The notes under the pieces are model-generated. The model was not told the DNA's origin and did no database searches. It saw only the letters and a list, made by a program, of their open reading frames with translations. The position numbers were made by a program, and so were the translations under genes. 64,000 nt of DNA from Roseomonas sp. (GTDB lineage Bacteria; Pseudomonadota; Alphaproteobacteria; Acetobacterales; Acetobacteraceae), in contig JADCER010000009.1 in the NCBI GenBank assembly GCA_020249925.1, positions 124,001 through 188,000 on the forward strand, given 5' to 3'. This document shows, one piece after another, positions 8,722 to 17,367 of this stretch. Positions within the stretch are counted from its first letter, which is position 1, and each line of letters begins with the position of its first letter.

Positions 8722-9876
8722 TCAGCCGGGTTTATCCCCGGCCAGCCAGGCGCGGATTTCCGCATTATGCTCGCCCAAATCCGGGGCGCGGCGGGCAATG
8801 CGTGCCGGCGTGGCTTCCAGCCGCAAGGGTGAAGCCAAATGCTGGATCGGGCCCCGTTCGGGGTCCGCAAAGGTGCTGACCAGGCAACGCGCCTGACCCT
8901 GCGGATGCGCCAGCGCCTCATCATAGGATAGCACGGGCTCAGATGGGATGCCGGCCTTGCCAAGCACGGATAGCCATTCGGCACTGCCGCGTGTTGCCAG
9001 AATTTCCTGCAAAATCGCGATCAGCGCGTTGTTGTTCGCCACCCGGTCCGCATTGGTCTTGAAGCGCGGATCGCTCGCCAATTCCGACCGGCCGATAATG
9101 CCGCATAGCGCCTGCCAGAATTTCTCCTTGGAAGCGCCAAGCGTGATATAGCCATCAGCGGTCTGAAACACGCGATAGGGTGCTGATCCGCGATGCAATT
9201 GCCCAAGCCGCGAAGGGCGCGTGCCATGGGCGAAAACATGCGCTGCTTCATAAACGCCAAGCGCCACACCGGCTTCGAATAGGGATTGATCAATGCGCTG
9301 ACCCAGCCCGGTTTTTTCCCGCGCCTGCAAGGCAGCGAGCACCGAAAGGGCGGAGAACATCCCCGCCGTGACATCGGTAATGGCGATCGGCAGACGATAG
9401 GGTTCGCCATCCGGCGGGCCATTGCCGGCCATCAGGCCCGACATGCCCTGCGCCATCATATCCAAGCCGCCATGATCCGCCCAAGGCCCGGTCTGGCCAA
9501 AGCCTGAAATCGCGCACCAGATCAGGCGCGAATTGGCGGCTCTCAGCGCCTCCCACCCCAGCCCAAGCCGGGCCAAAGTGCCGGGGCGGAAATTTTCCAC
9601 CAGCACATCGGCGCGGAGCGCCAATTGGCGCACCAGTTCAATATCCTCGGGCTGTTTCAAATCCGCGGTGATGCTGCGCTTGTTGCGGTTCCAGACCGCG
9701 AAGGGCTGGCTGCGCCCATCCACAAAGGGCGGCATGCGCCGCGCATCATCGCCGCCATCGGGGCGTTCCACCTTGATGATATCAGCGCCCAGATCACCCA
9801 GCAGCATGGTGCAATAGGGGCCGGAGAGAAAATTCGTGAGGTCCAGAACTATCAGCCCATCCAGCGCAGCGGTCAC
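8722..9876 (-). CDS. CaiB/BaiF (family III) CoA-transferase
   Basis: This is a 384-residue family III CoA-transferase that moves CoA between organic acids. The N-terminal Rossmann part reads LDLTNFLSGPYCTMLLGDLG and IKVERPDGGDD. The catalytic Asp is probably D139 in GGLDMMAQG. The start overlaps the stop of the tautomerase gene (ATGA at 9873-9876), so the two form an operon. Neighbours (tautomerase, Bug binding protein, FAD oxidase) suggest uptake and CoA-dependent breakdown of a carboxylic acid. The substrate cannot be told from sequence. Confidence 0.92.
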   Translation of the reverse strand: MTAALDGLIVLDLTNFLSGPYCTMLLGDLGADIIKVERPDGGDDARRMPPFVDGRSQPFAVWNRNKRSITADLKQPEDIELVRQLALRADVLVENFRPGTLARLGLGWEALRAANSRLIWCAISGFGQTGPWADHGGLDMMAQGMSGLMAGNGPPDGEPYRLPIAITDVTAGMFSALSVLAALQAREKTGLGQRIDQSLFEAGVALGVYEAAHVFAHGTRPSRLGQLHRGSAPYRVFQTADGYITLGASKEKFWQALCGIIGRSELASDPRFKTNADRVANNNALIAILQEILATRGSAEWLSVLGKAGIPSEPVLSYDEALAHPQGQARCLVSTFADPERGPIQHLASPLRLEATPARIARRAPDLGEHNAEIRAWLAGDKPG

Positions 9877-10118
9877 GATGTTTTCTCTCCTTCATGCTTG
9901 GCCATCGTCGCGACGCGCCGGCGCCGTATTTCCGAGGCAGTGATGCCGCCCTGGCCCCAATTATCCGGGTCAAGTTCTTCGATAAGCACAACAACATCCT
10001 CGGCGCGCTTGTCCAGGGTTTCCACCAGCAACTCCGTGACTCCGGCGATGATTTCGGCCTTCTTTTCCGGTGATGTCGGCGCCGCGCGGCGCGCCAGTGT
10101 GATCGTGACCAAGGGCAT
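9873..10118 (-). CDS. 4-oxalocrotonate tautomerase-like protein
   Basis: This is an 81-residue protein of the tautomerase superfamily. It starts MPLVTITL, giving the catalytic Pro-1 after Met removal. The internal KKAEIIAGVTELLVETLDK helix and the VVVLIEEL strand fit the beta-alpha-beta subunit. Members isomerise enols or 2-oxo acids, often in aromatic or aliphatic acid breakdown. It is upstream of and overlapping with the CoA-transferase, and divergent from the Bug protein at 10288. It is longer than classical 4-OT (about 62), with a basic tail. Confidence 0.82.
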   Translation of the reverse strand: MPLVTITLARRAAPTSPEKKAEIIAGVTELLVETLDKRAEDVVVLIEELDPDNWGQGGITASEIRRRRVATMAKHEGEKTS

Positions 10119-10287
10119 TGCGCATCACTCCAGAAGAAAGGCTGTGCTTTTTCGGATCACAAAAGCCTCGGCATTGCACCAAAATCTGTCAAGCAGCGCA
10201 AAGGCACTGGACCTCTGCCGCACAACATCACAGTATATCGGCGCAGGACCAAAGCGCGGATCAACCGCGCAGGATCAGGAGAGGAAA

Positions 10288-11244
10288 ATGCGCCTTCTTG
10301 CCATCATCATCGGCGCCGTCATGGCGCTGGCATCACAGCCGACACTTGCCGCCTGGCCGGAAAGACCCATCACCGCCATTGTTCCCTTCGCCGCCGGCGG
10401 CGGCACGGATGGCGTGGCGCGCATCCTGGCCGAACATCTTGGGCGCAATCTGGGCCAGGCGGTGGTGATCGAAAATCGCGGCGGTGCGAATGGCAATATC
10501 GGCGCGGTCGCTGCCGCGCGCGCCAGGCCCGATGGCTACAGCTTCTTCTTCACCACCGGCACCACCCAGGCGATCAACCCCGCGCTCTATCGCAGCCTGC
10601 CCTATGATCCGCTGCGCGATTTCACCCCGGTTGGGCGCATTGGCGTTTTTCCCTTGATGCTTGCCGTACATCCAAGCGTGAAGGCCGAGACCATCGGCGC
10701 CTTCATCACCGCGCTGAAGGCCGAACCCGGCAAATTCAGCTTCGGTCATTGGTCGGCGGTTTATCTCGCCGCTGGCAAAAGTTTTGTACGCCAGATTGGG
10801 GCCGAGGTGCTGGATGTGCCTTATCGCTCCTCCGCCAATACCATGACCGATTTGGTGGCAGGGCGGATTTCCTTTGCCATTGTGGACCTCACTATCGGCA
10901 TTCCACTGGCGCGCGGGAATGAGGTGCGCGCTTTGGCGGTGACGGGCGCGCAGCGGAGCGCCCTGCTGCCCAATCTGCCAACCCTCCAGGAAGCGGGGCT
11001 TGCCGGTTATGACATTGCCGCCTGGATGGGCGTCTATGCCCCCACCAATACCCCGGCCGAGGCGGTGCGCGGCATGGAAGCCGCCTTGGCGCGGGTGCTG
11101 GCGGATCGCGCCGTGGTGGAACGCCTCTCCACGCTGGGCTTTGAACCCATGCCCGGCAATGCGGCGGAACTGGCCCGCTTCAACGCTACCGAGATCACCC
11201 GCTGGCAGGCGCTGATCACGGCGGCCGAGATCAAGGTCGAGTAG
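10288..11244 (+). CDS. Tripartite tricarboxylate transporter (Bug/TctC family) substrate-binding protein
   Basis: This is a 318-residue periplasmic binding protein of the Bug family. It has a Sec signal (LAIIIGAVMALASQPTLAA), then the family start WPERPITAIVPFAAGGGTDGVAR and the downstream RARPDGYSFFF. The frame extends far upstream, but the ATG at 10288 with GGAGAGGAAA before it is the natural start. Bug proteins usually bind carboxylates. No TctA/TctB membrane genes are adjacent, as is common for expanded Bug families. Its divergent neighbour is the tautomerase/CoA-transferase operon. Confidence 0.92.
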   Translation: MRLLAIIIGAVMALASQPTLAAWPERPITAIVPFAAGGGTDGVARILAEHLGRNLGQAVVIENRGGANGNIGAVAAARARPDGYSFFFTTGTTQAINPALYRSLPYDPLRDFTPVGRIGVFPLMLAVHPSVKAETIGAFITALKAEPGKFSFGHWSAVYLAAGKSFVRQIGAEVLDVPYRSSANTMTDLVAGRISFAIVDLTIGIPLARGNEVRALAVTGAQRSALLPNLPTLQEAGLAGYDIAAWMGVYAPTNTPAEAVRGMEAALARVLADRAVVERLSTLGFEPMPGNAAELARFNATEITRWQALITAAEIKVE

Positions 11245-11284
11245 AAGAACTTGACCGCGCCGGGCAGGGGGGTTTGAACGGCTT

Positions 11285-12703
11285 ATGGCCGATTCACCCC
11301 CTCTCCTGCCCGCGCTTGCCAGCCTGCTTGGCCCCGCCGGGCTGCTGACCGAAGCCTCAGACCTCGCGCCCGCGCTGGCGGATTGGCGGAGCCTCTATCA
11401 GGGCCGCGCCATGGCGCTGCTTCGTCCCGCCAATACCGCCGAATTGGCCGAAGCTGTCAGGGTTTGCGCTGGCGCCGGCATCGCCATTGTGCCGCAGGGG
11501 GGCAATACCTCCATGGTGGGTGGCGCGACGCCCGATGCTTCCGGGCGTGCCGTGATTGTCTCGCTCGCCCGCATGAACCGCATTCGTGATCTTGACCCGG
11601 TGGATATGACCATGACGGCTGAGGCAGGCGTGGTGGTGAAAACCGCGCAGGAAGCCGCTGCTTCTGCCGGTTGCCTTTTCCCGCTCAGCTTCGGGGGTGA
11701 GGGTACTGCCATGATTGGCGGCGTGCTTTCCACCAATGCCGGCGGCACCAATACAGTGCGTTACGGTAATGCGCGGGAATTGATGCTGGGGCTGGAAGTG
11801 GTGCTGCCCGATGGCAGCATCTGGCATGGCCTGAGGCGCTTGCGCAAAGACAATACCGGCTATGCGCTGCGCCATGTTTTTGTGGGTGCGGAGGGCACGC
11901 TTGGCATCATCACTGCCGCCGTGCTCAAGCTTTTCGCCCGCCCCCGCGCCAATGAGGTGATTTTCGCCGCGGTGCGCGATGCCGAAGCCGCCCTTGGCCT
12001 GTTTCGGCGTTTTCGCGACAATGATGAAAGCGCGATCCGCGCCTTTGAATATATGTCGGGCGATGGCGTTGACCTGACGGTGCAATTGATCCCCGGCGTC
12101 ACCCTGCCACTTGCGGAACGCGCGGCCCATTACGTGCTGATTGATCTGGCCTCAACGCGGCCTGATGCGGATTTGCGGGGCCTCGCGGAGCTTGTGCTGG
12201 CACCAGCGATGGAGCAGGGCGAAGTGCTGGATGCGGTACTCGCGGAAAGCGAAGCGCAGCGCGCCGCCATTTGGCGCATACGTGAAGAACACACGGAAGC
12301 GCAGCGCAAGGCGGGCGCTTCGGTGAAGAATGATGTCTCGGTCCCTGTCTCCCGCGTGCCGGAATTGATCGAACGTGCTTCGGAAGCCTGCCGCAAGCTG
12401 ATGCCGGGCATCCGCCCCATGCCCTTCGGCCATATGGGCGATGGCAATATCCATGTGAATCTGGTGCAGCCCGAAGGCGCCGATCCAGCCACCTTCCTGG
12501 CACGCAGCCACGACATCATGGATTGCGTGAATGAGGTAGTGCGGGATTTGGACGGGTCCTTCAGCGCGGAACATGGCATCGGGCAGCTCAAGACCGATAT
12601 GATGGAAGCATGGCGCGGGGGCGCGGAGCTTGCCGTGATGCGCCGGATCAAGGCCGCGCTGGACCCCAAGGGCTTGATGAATCCCGGCAAGGTGCTGCCC
12701 TGA
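11285..12703 (+). CDS. FAD-binding oxidoreductase, GlcD/D-2-hydroxyacid dehydrogenase type
   Basis: This is a 472-residue flavoenzyme of the FAD_binding_4 plus FAD-oxidase C family (glycolate oxidase GlcD, D-lactate or D-2-hydroxyglutarate dehydrogenase). The PCMH FAD domain covers about residues 40-220 with VPQGGNTSMVGG and SLARMNRI. The C-terminal domain holds the FGHMGDGNIHVNL metal/substrate motif and ends EHGIGQLK ... LDPKGLMNPGKVLP. It would oxidise a 2-hydroxy acid to a 2-oxo acid. It follows the Bug gene by 40 bases, so they may be co-transcribed. Exact substrate unknown. Confidence 0.92.
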   Translation: MADSPPLLPALASLLGPAGLLTEASDLAPALADWRSLYQGRAMALLRPANTAELAEAVRVCAGAGIAIVPQGGNTSMVGGATPDASGRAVIVSLARMNRIRDLDPVDMTMTAEAGVVVKTAQEAAASAGCLFPLSFGGEGTAMIGGVLSTNAGGTNTVRYGNARELMLGLEVVLPDGSIWHGLRRLRKDNTGYALRHVFVGAEGTLGIITAAVLKLFARPRANEVIFAAVRDAEAALGLFRRFRDNDESAIRAFEYMSGDGVDLTVQLIPGVTLPLAERAAHYVLIDLASTRPDADLRGLAELVLAPAMEQGEVLDAVLAESEAQRAAIWRIREEHTEAQRKAGASVKNDVSVPVSRVPELIERASEACRKLMPGIRPMPFGHMGDGNIHVNLVQPEGADPATFLARSHDIMDCVNEVVRDLDGSFSAEHGIGQLKTDMMEAWRGGAELAVMRRIKAALDPKGLMNPGKVLP

Positions 12704-12754
12704 AGCCGTTGCCGCTTTCGGCATGGGCGCCAAGCGGTTAGGGTGGCAAGGCCG

Positions 12755-13888
12755 ATGACCCTGCTCGACCGCTATTTGTTCCGCCAGCTTGCGCTGGCCC
12801 TGCTTGCCGTCACGGTGGGGCTGGCAGCGCTTGTCTGGCTGACGCAATCGCTGCGCTTCATCGAATTGGTGCTGGATCGCGGGCTGTCGCTTGCGGTGTT
12901 TTTCGAATTGACCAGCCTTTTATTGCCATCCTTCTTTTCGGTCATTTTGCCGATCACGACCTTCATCGTGATGCTGTTTGTGCATTTGCGCCTGGCCGGG
13001 GACCGCGAATTGGTGGTGATGCGCGCGGCGGGGCTTTCCAATTGGCAAATCGCGCGCCCGGCCTTGGCGCTTGGGCTGCTGGTCGTGGCCGTGATGGCGC
13101 TGCTCAATTTCTGGCTGGTGCCGCTCAGCCATACCGCCTTCCGGCAATGGCAGTTTGAAATCCGTAATCAATTGGTGGGCGTCTTGTTGCAGGAGGGGGT
13201 TTTTTCCACGCTCGGCAATGATCTGACCGTCTATGCCCGCAAGCGCGAAGCCGATGGCACGTTGCGTGGCATTTTGGTGCATGACCAACGCGAAGCCGGC
13301 GGGGCGGTGACCATCCTGGCGCAAGCCGGGCGCATCGGGCAGGGGCCGGAAGGCCCGCGCGTGACGCTTTACGATGGTGTGCGCCAGCAGATGGAACGCG
13401 GTGCATCGGGCGCGCCGCCACGCCTGACGGTGTTGAGCTTTTCCGAAAACAGCGTTGATCTGGCCCGCGTGGCGCGCAATGAGGAAACGCGCAACCGCGA
13501 TAGTCGGGAAAGATCCGTCACTGAATTGCTGAACCCCGATCCCGCCGAAGGGCTGCGCCCGCGCGAAATCAGGCGCTTCCGGGCAGAGGCGCATCAGCGC
13601 ATGGCCAGCCCAATCACGGCGCTTTCCTTCGCGCTGGTCGGCCTAGCGGTGGCGCTGACCGGGCAATTCCGTCGCCATGGCGGCGGCTTCGGCGTTGTGC
13701 TTGGCATCGGCATCATGGTTGCGTTGCTGGCGCTTGGCCTGACCATCAGCAATGCGGCAACGCGGCGCGATGGGCTGATCTGGCTGATTTGGCTGCATGC
13801 CATCCTGCCGGGGGTGATTTCCGCCTGGTGGTTGGGCGGCGCCCCAGGCCTGCCGCGCCGGCCCCCGCCGCGTGAGGCGCTGCCATGA
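12755..13888 (+). CDS. lptF: LPS export ABC transporter permease LptF
   Basis: One of two permeases of the LptB2FG complex that extracts lipopolysaccharide from the inner membrane. The protein (about 377 residues) starts MTLLDRYLFRQL, as in the family. It has transmembrane segments in the first 110 and last 110 residues around a periplasmic beta-jellyroll. A GTG start at 12743 is possible, but the ATG at 12755 gives the usual N terminus. The stop overlaps the lptG ATG by four bases. The following lptG, lptD and surA complete an envelope assembly cluster. Confidence 0.93.
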   Translation: MTLLDRYLFRQLALALLAVTVGLAALVWLTQSLRFIELVLDRGLSLAVFFELTSLLLPSFFSVILPITTFIVMLFVHLRLAGDRELVVMRAAGLSNWQIARPALALGLLVVAVMALLNFWLVPLSHTAFRQWQFEIRNQLVGVLLQEGVFSTLGNDLTVYARKREADGTLRGILVHDQREAGGAVTILAQAGRIGQGPEGPRVTLYDGVRQQMERGASGAPPRLTVLSFSENSVDLARVARNEETRNRDSRERSVTELLNPDPAEGLRPREIRRFRAEAHQRMASPITALSFALVGLAVALTGQFRRHGGGFGVVLGIGIMVALLALGLTISNAATRRDGLIWLIWLHAILPGVISAWWLGGAPGLPRRPPPREALP

Positions 13889-15009
13889 CGCTGCCCATCA
13901 CGCTCATGACCTATGTGGCGCGGCGTTTTGCCGCCATGGCGCTGCTGATGGTCTTGGCGCTATCCGCCTTGGTTGCGCTATTTGACCTGATCGAATTGCT
14001 GCGCCGCGCGGCAACGCGGCCAGAGGCGAATTTCGCCCTGGTCTCGCAAATCGCAGCACTCCGCGTGCCTTATGTTGCGATGCAAATCCTGCCCTTCGCG
14101 GTGTTGCTCGGGGGGATTATCGCCTTTTGGCGGCTGACGCGGTTTTCCGAATTGGTGGTGGCGCGCGCGGCGGGCATTTCCGCCTGGGGCTTCCTGGCTG
14201 GACCTGTATTGGTGGCGCTATTGCTTGGGCTTGGCGCCAGCATGGCGCTTTCGCCGCTCTCCTCCGCCATGTTGGCGCGCGCTGAACGGCTTGATCAACT
14301 CTATCTCCGCAATGTTGGGGGTATCACGGCGCTGGCCGGTGGCCGGCTTTGGCTGCGGCAGGCCGATGACGGTTTGCAACCGCAGGGTGTTGCAATCATT
14401 TCCGGCCGCCCCATTGCCACGCGGGAATTGCGCCCCGGTGAGGCGCTGCGCCTGGCCGAGGTCACCGTCTGGCGCCTTTCGGCAGAAGATCGCCCCCTGG
14501 CGCGCATCGAAGCCACATCGGCCTTGCTCCAGCCTGGGCGTTGGCGCTTTGATGGCGCCATGGTTTTTGGTGCGGACCGCGTCGCGGGCGCGCCGCAAAG
14601 CCTCGATTTCCCGACCGAATTGACCCCTGAGAGGATTGAGAATTCCTTCGCCAGCCCCGATACGCTCAGCCTTTGGGCCTTGCCGGAATTCATCACGGTT
14701 CTGGAAAATGCCGGTTTTTCCGCCATTCGCCATCGGCTGTATTTCCAATCCCTGCTGGCGCTACCTTTGCTTGCCATTGCCATGGCGCTGCTCGCGGCGG
14801 GGTTTTCCATGCGCTCGGCCCGACGCGGCGGCGTGGCGCGTATGATCGCGGGCGGGGTCAGCGCTGGCTTTGCGTTATTTGTTTTGGATAAGGTCACCGG
14901 CGAATTTGGTGAAGCGGGCACGCTGCCTGTGGTATTGGCGGCCTGGGCGCCAGCAGGTGCCGGGTTCCTGTTGGCGGCAGCGCTGCTGCTGCATCTTGAG
15001 GATGGTTAG
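13885..15009 (+). CDS. lptG: LPS export ABC transporter permease LptG
   Basis: This is the partner permease of LptF (374 residues). It begins TLPITLMTYVARRFAAM and has the same fold: three helices, a periplasmic domain from about residues 130 to 270, and three C-terminal helices. It overlaps lptF by ATGA and is followed immediately by lptD, whose start lies just past the lptG stop. The gene order fixes it as lptG. Confidence 0.92.
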   Translation: MTLPITLMTYVARRFAAMALLMVLALSALVALFDLIELLRRAATRPEANFALVSQIAALRVPYVAMQILPFAVLLGGIIAFWRLTRFSELVVARAAGISAWGFLAGPVLVALLLGLGASMALSPLSSAMLARAERLDQLYLRNVGGITALAGGRLWLRQADDGLQPQGVAIISGRPIATRELRPGEALRLAEVTVWRLSAEDRPLARIEATSALLQPGRWRFDGAMVFGADRVAGAPQSLDFPTELTPERIENSFASPDTLSLWALPEFITVLENAGFSAIRHRLYFQSLLALPLLAIAMALLAAGFSMRSARRGGVARMIAGGVSAGFALFVLDKVTGEFGEAGTLPVVLAAWAPAGAGFLLAAALLLHLEDG

Positions 15010-15010
15010 G

Positions 15011-17272
15011 ATGCTACGCGGGGCTGGGCGCATTCTTGGCTTTATGGTCTTGGTGCTGGCCTCACGCGAGGCATTAGCGCAGGCCCCGCTGCTGCCGCCG
15101 ATCGCCCCGCCTGCTTCGGTGGCGCCAAGCCTACCCGCAGGTGCCGCCGTGCCGGCTGCCCCCGCGCCGGCCGCCCCCGCCCAGAACGCGCCAGTCACCT
15201 TCACCGCCGATGAAGTGCAATACGACCAGAACGCCGCCCTGGTAGTGGCGCGCGGCCGGGTGGAAGCCTTCCAGGGCGGGCGCATCCTGCGTGCTGATGA
15301 ACTGACCTATAATCGCAATACCGGTGTCGCCACCGCACGCGGCAATGTCCAGTTGATCGAAGCTGATGGCCAGGTGATGTTCGCGGAAAGCGCGGTCCTG
15401 TCCAATCAAATGCGCGATGGCGTCCTGGAAGGGTTGCGCGGACATTTGCTGCAAAATGGGCGCATCGCTGCCACTGGCGCACGGCGCACAGGCGGTTCCA
15501 TCTTTGATCTTTCACGTGTGGTCTATTCGGTCTGCGACCCTTGCAAGGATGATCCGCTGGCACCGCCCATCTGGCAGCTGCGCGCGCGTACCGCCACCCT
15601 GGATCGCACGGAACAACAGGTGCGCTATCGCGGTGCCTCGCTCGATATGGCTGGTGTGCCGGTGATATGGTTGCCCTATTTCCAGCATCCGGATGGATCT
15701 GCCGCACGGCAATCTGGCTTTCTCAGCCCAAGCTTCGGCGTCACGAGGTTTCTCGGCGGCTTCATTGAAACGCCCTATTACTGGGCAATTGATGAGAGCC
15801 AGGAATTGGTGCTGCGTCCCACCATCGCCACCAATAGCGCTCCCAATCTTGGGCTGGATTACCGCCGCAGGTTCAACAATGGCGAAGTCGAGGTTTTCAG
15901 CTCTGCCGGCTATCTGGACGGCAGCGAAGGCACCGAAGAAGGCTTCGCTGGCCATATCTTCGCCAAGGGCCGCTTTTCCCTGGATGAAACCTGGCGCGCC
16001 GGGTTTGACCTGAACCGCGCGAGTTCCGAACAATACCTTCGCATCTATCGCTATGGTGCACAGCGCGTCCTGCCGACAACGCTTTTCACTGAAGGTTTTT
16101 GGGGGCCTGAGGGTTTCGCAAGATTTGATGCTCGCGCCTATCAGGGGCTGCGGCGGACCGATGACATCAGCCGCATCCCACTCGTACTGCCCAATATCTA
16201 TGCCGATTGGGAATCGCCCGAAGACTCGCTGGGTGGGCGTTTCACGCTGGATACCTGGAATTTCGCTATCTTTCGCGGTACCGGCACAAGCACACGGCGC
16301 GCTGCATCGCGTATTGGTTATACGCTGCCGCGCATGGATGATCTGGGCGGCATCTGGACCTTGCGCGCGCAGAGCGATCTGGCGGCGTATGATTTTGAGA
16401 ATATCAACCTTGCGCCGAATTTCGCGACCGGCAGCCCCAGCGGGCAAAGTGCCGCGGCGAATATCCGCACGGCGCTTGATTGGCGGATGCCCTTTTTGCG
16501 TGACGGAGGTGATTGGGGTCGCCAGGTGATTGAACCGCGCGTCCAATTGGTGACCGGCCCGATGACCGGCAGCCAATATCGCATCCCGAATGAAGACAGC
16601 ATTGTCTTCGACTTCACCGATGCCAATCTGTTTTCGCTCAACCGCTTTACCGGGCGGGATCGGCAGGAAGGCGGCACGCGCGCCGATATGGCGTTGCGCG
16701 GCGCCTGGTTCCTGCCGGAAGATCGCCAGCTTGAAGCCATTGTCGGCCGATCCTTCCGCGTTCAGGAAAATGGCGGGCCCTTTTACCCCTATAGCGGCCT
16801 CGAAAATCGTGCCTCTGATTGGGTCAGCCGACTGACCTTCAGGCCAAGCTCCTGGCTTGACCTGACCGGCCGCGCCCGGCGCGGCGGAGAAAGCTTTGCG
16901 GCCCGCGCCTATGATGTCAGCGCCACGCTGCGACCCACCCAGGATACCGGCTTCACCCTGGGCTATTTGCAGGCGCCACCCATGCCCTTTCTCAACCCCG
17001 TGGCGCAGCGCGAGGAAGTCTATTTGGGCGCAAGACAGCGCCTTGGCTTTTGGCAAGTCAGCGCCTTTGGCCGGCAGGATATCCAACTCAATCGCCCGGT
17101 GGCGCTTGGCGTATCGGCCATGTATGAGGATGAGTGTTTCATTTTTGAAACCCGTTTCGTCAAGCGCTATGCTGAAGACCCCGCGACAGGCGATTTCTAT
17201 CCAGGGGCGACGGTGTTGCTGTTCCGCTTTGGCTTCAAGACCATCGGCGATTTCGGATTGAGGGCTCTATGA
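15011..17272 (+). CDS. lptD: LPS-assembly protein LptD
   Basis: An outer-membrane beta-barrel protein of about 753 residues that, with LptE, inserts LPS into the outer leaflet. It has a signal peptide, an Ala/Pro-rich linker (to about residue 55), an OstA/LptA-like domain with FTADEVQYDQ and LTYNRNTGVATARGNVQL, then the large barrel domain ending in aromatic strands. Cysteines are CDPC near residue 175 and one in MYEDECFIFE near the C terminus, so the disulphide pattern is simpler than in E. coli. I chose ATG 15011 over 15002 because GAGG at 14998 is then properly spaced. Confidence 0.93.
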   Translation: MLRGAGRILGFMVLVLASREALAQAPLLPPIAPPASVAPSLPAGAAVPAAPAPAAPAQNAPVTFTADEVQYDQNAALVVARGRVEAFQGGRILRADELTYNRNTGVATARGNVQLIEADGQVMFAESAVLSNQMRDGVLEGLRGHLLQNGRIAATGARRTGGSIFDLSRVVYSVCDPCKDDPLAPPIWQLRARTATLDRTEQQVRYRGASLDMAGVPVIWLPYFQHPDGSAARQSGFLSPSFGVTRFLGGFIETPYYWAIDESQELVLRPTIATNSAPNLGLDYRRRFNNGEVEVFSSAGYLDGSEGTEEGFAGHIFAKGRFSLDETWRAGFDLNRASSEQYLRIYRYGAQRVLPTTLFTEGFWGPEGFARFDARAYQGLRRTDDISRIPLVLPNIYADWESPEDSLGGRFTLDTWNFAIFRGTGTSTRRAASRIGYTLPRMDDLGGIWTLRAQSDLAAYDFENINLAPNFATGSPSGQSAAANIRTALDWRMPFLRDGGDWGRQVIEPRVQLVTGPMTGSQYRIPNEDSIVFDFTDANLFSLNRFTGRDRQEGGTRADMALRGAWFLPEDRQLEAIVGRSFRVQENGGPFYPYSGLENRASDWVSRLTFRPSSWLDLTGRARRGGESFAARAYDVSATLRPTQDTGFTLGYLQAPPMPFLNPVAQREEVYLGARQRLGFWQVSAFGRQDIQLNRPVALGVSAMYEDECFIFETRFVKRYAEDPATGDFYPGATVLLFRFGFKTIGDFGLRAL

Positions 17273-17311
17273 GCTATTGCGCTGCCCTGCCTGCCAAAGT
17301 TTTGTTTGGTC

Positions 17312-17360
17312 GCATTTTCCGAGCCGCCAAGTGATTCCACTTGGCTTGAAAATGCTTTAA
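17312..17360. repeat. GATTCC-loop palindrome in the surA leader
   Basis: A 44-base nested hairpin (17312-17355) plus the flanking TTTAA to 17360. The outer arms GCATTTTC/GAAAATGC enclose GCCAAGT/ACTTGGC with a GATTCC loop. The plan matches the right half of the repeat at 8187-8292, including the GATTCC loop and the ATGCTNTAAGG right end. It ends just before the surA ribosome site (GGAAG at 17361-17365), so it would be transcribed in the surA 5' leader if the promoter lies upstream. Confidence 0.7.
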
Positions 17361-17367
17361 GGAAGCG

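Noticed and set aside
9625..10287. Long upstream extension of the Bug gene frame
   Set aside because: It crosses the divergent control region and the antisense of the CoA-transferase and tautomerase genes. The signal peptide and ribosome site mark 10288 as the start.
15512..17086. A 524-codon open frame on the minus strand across lptD
   Set aside because: It lies wholly opposite a well-supported gene, has no recognisable domain, and its length is explained by the scarcity of stop codons in GC-rich antisense DNA.
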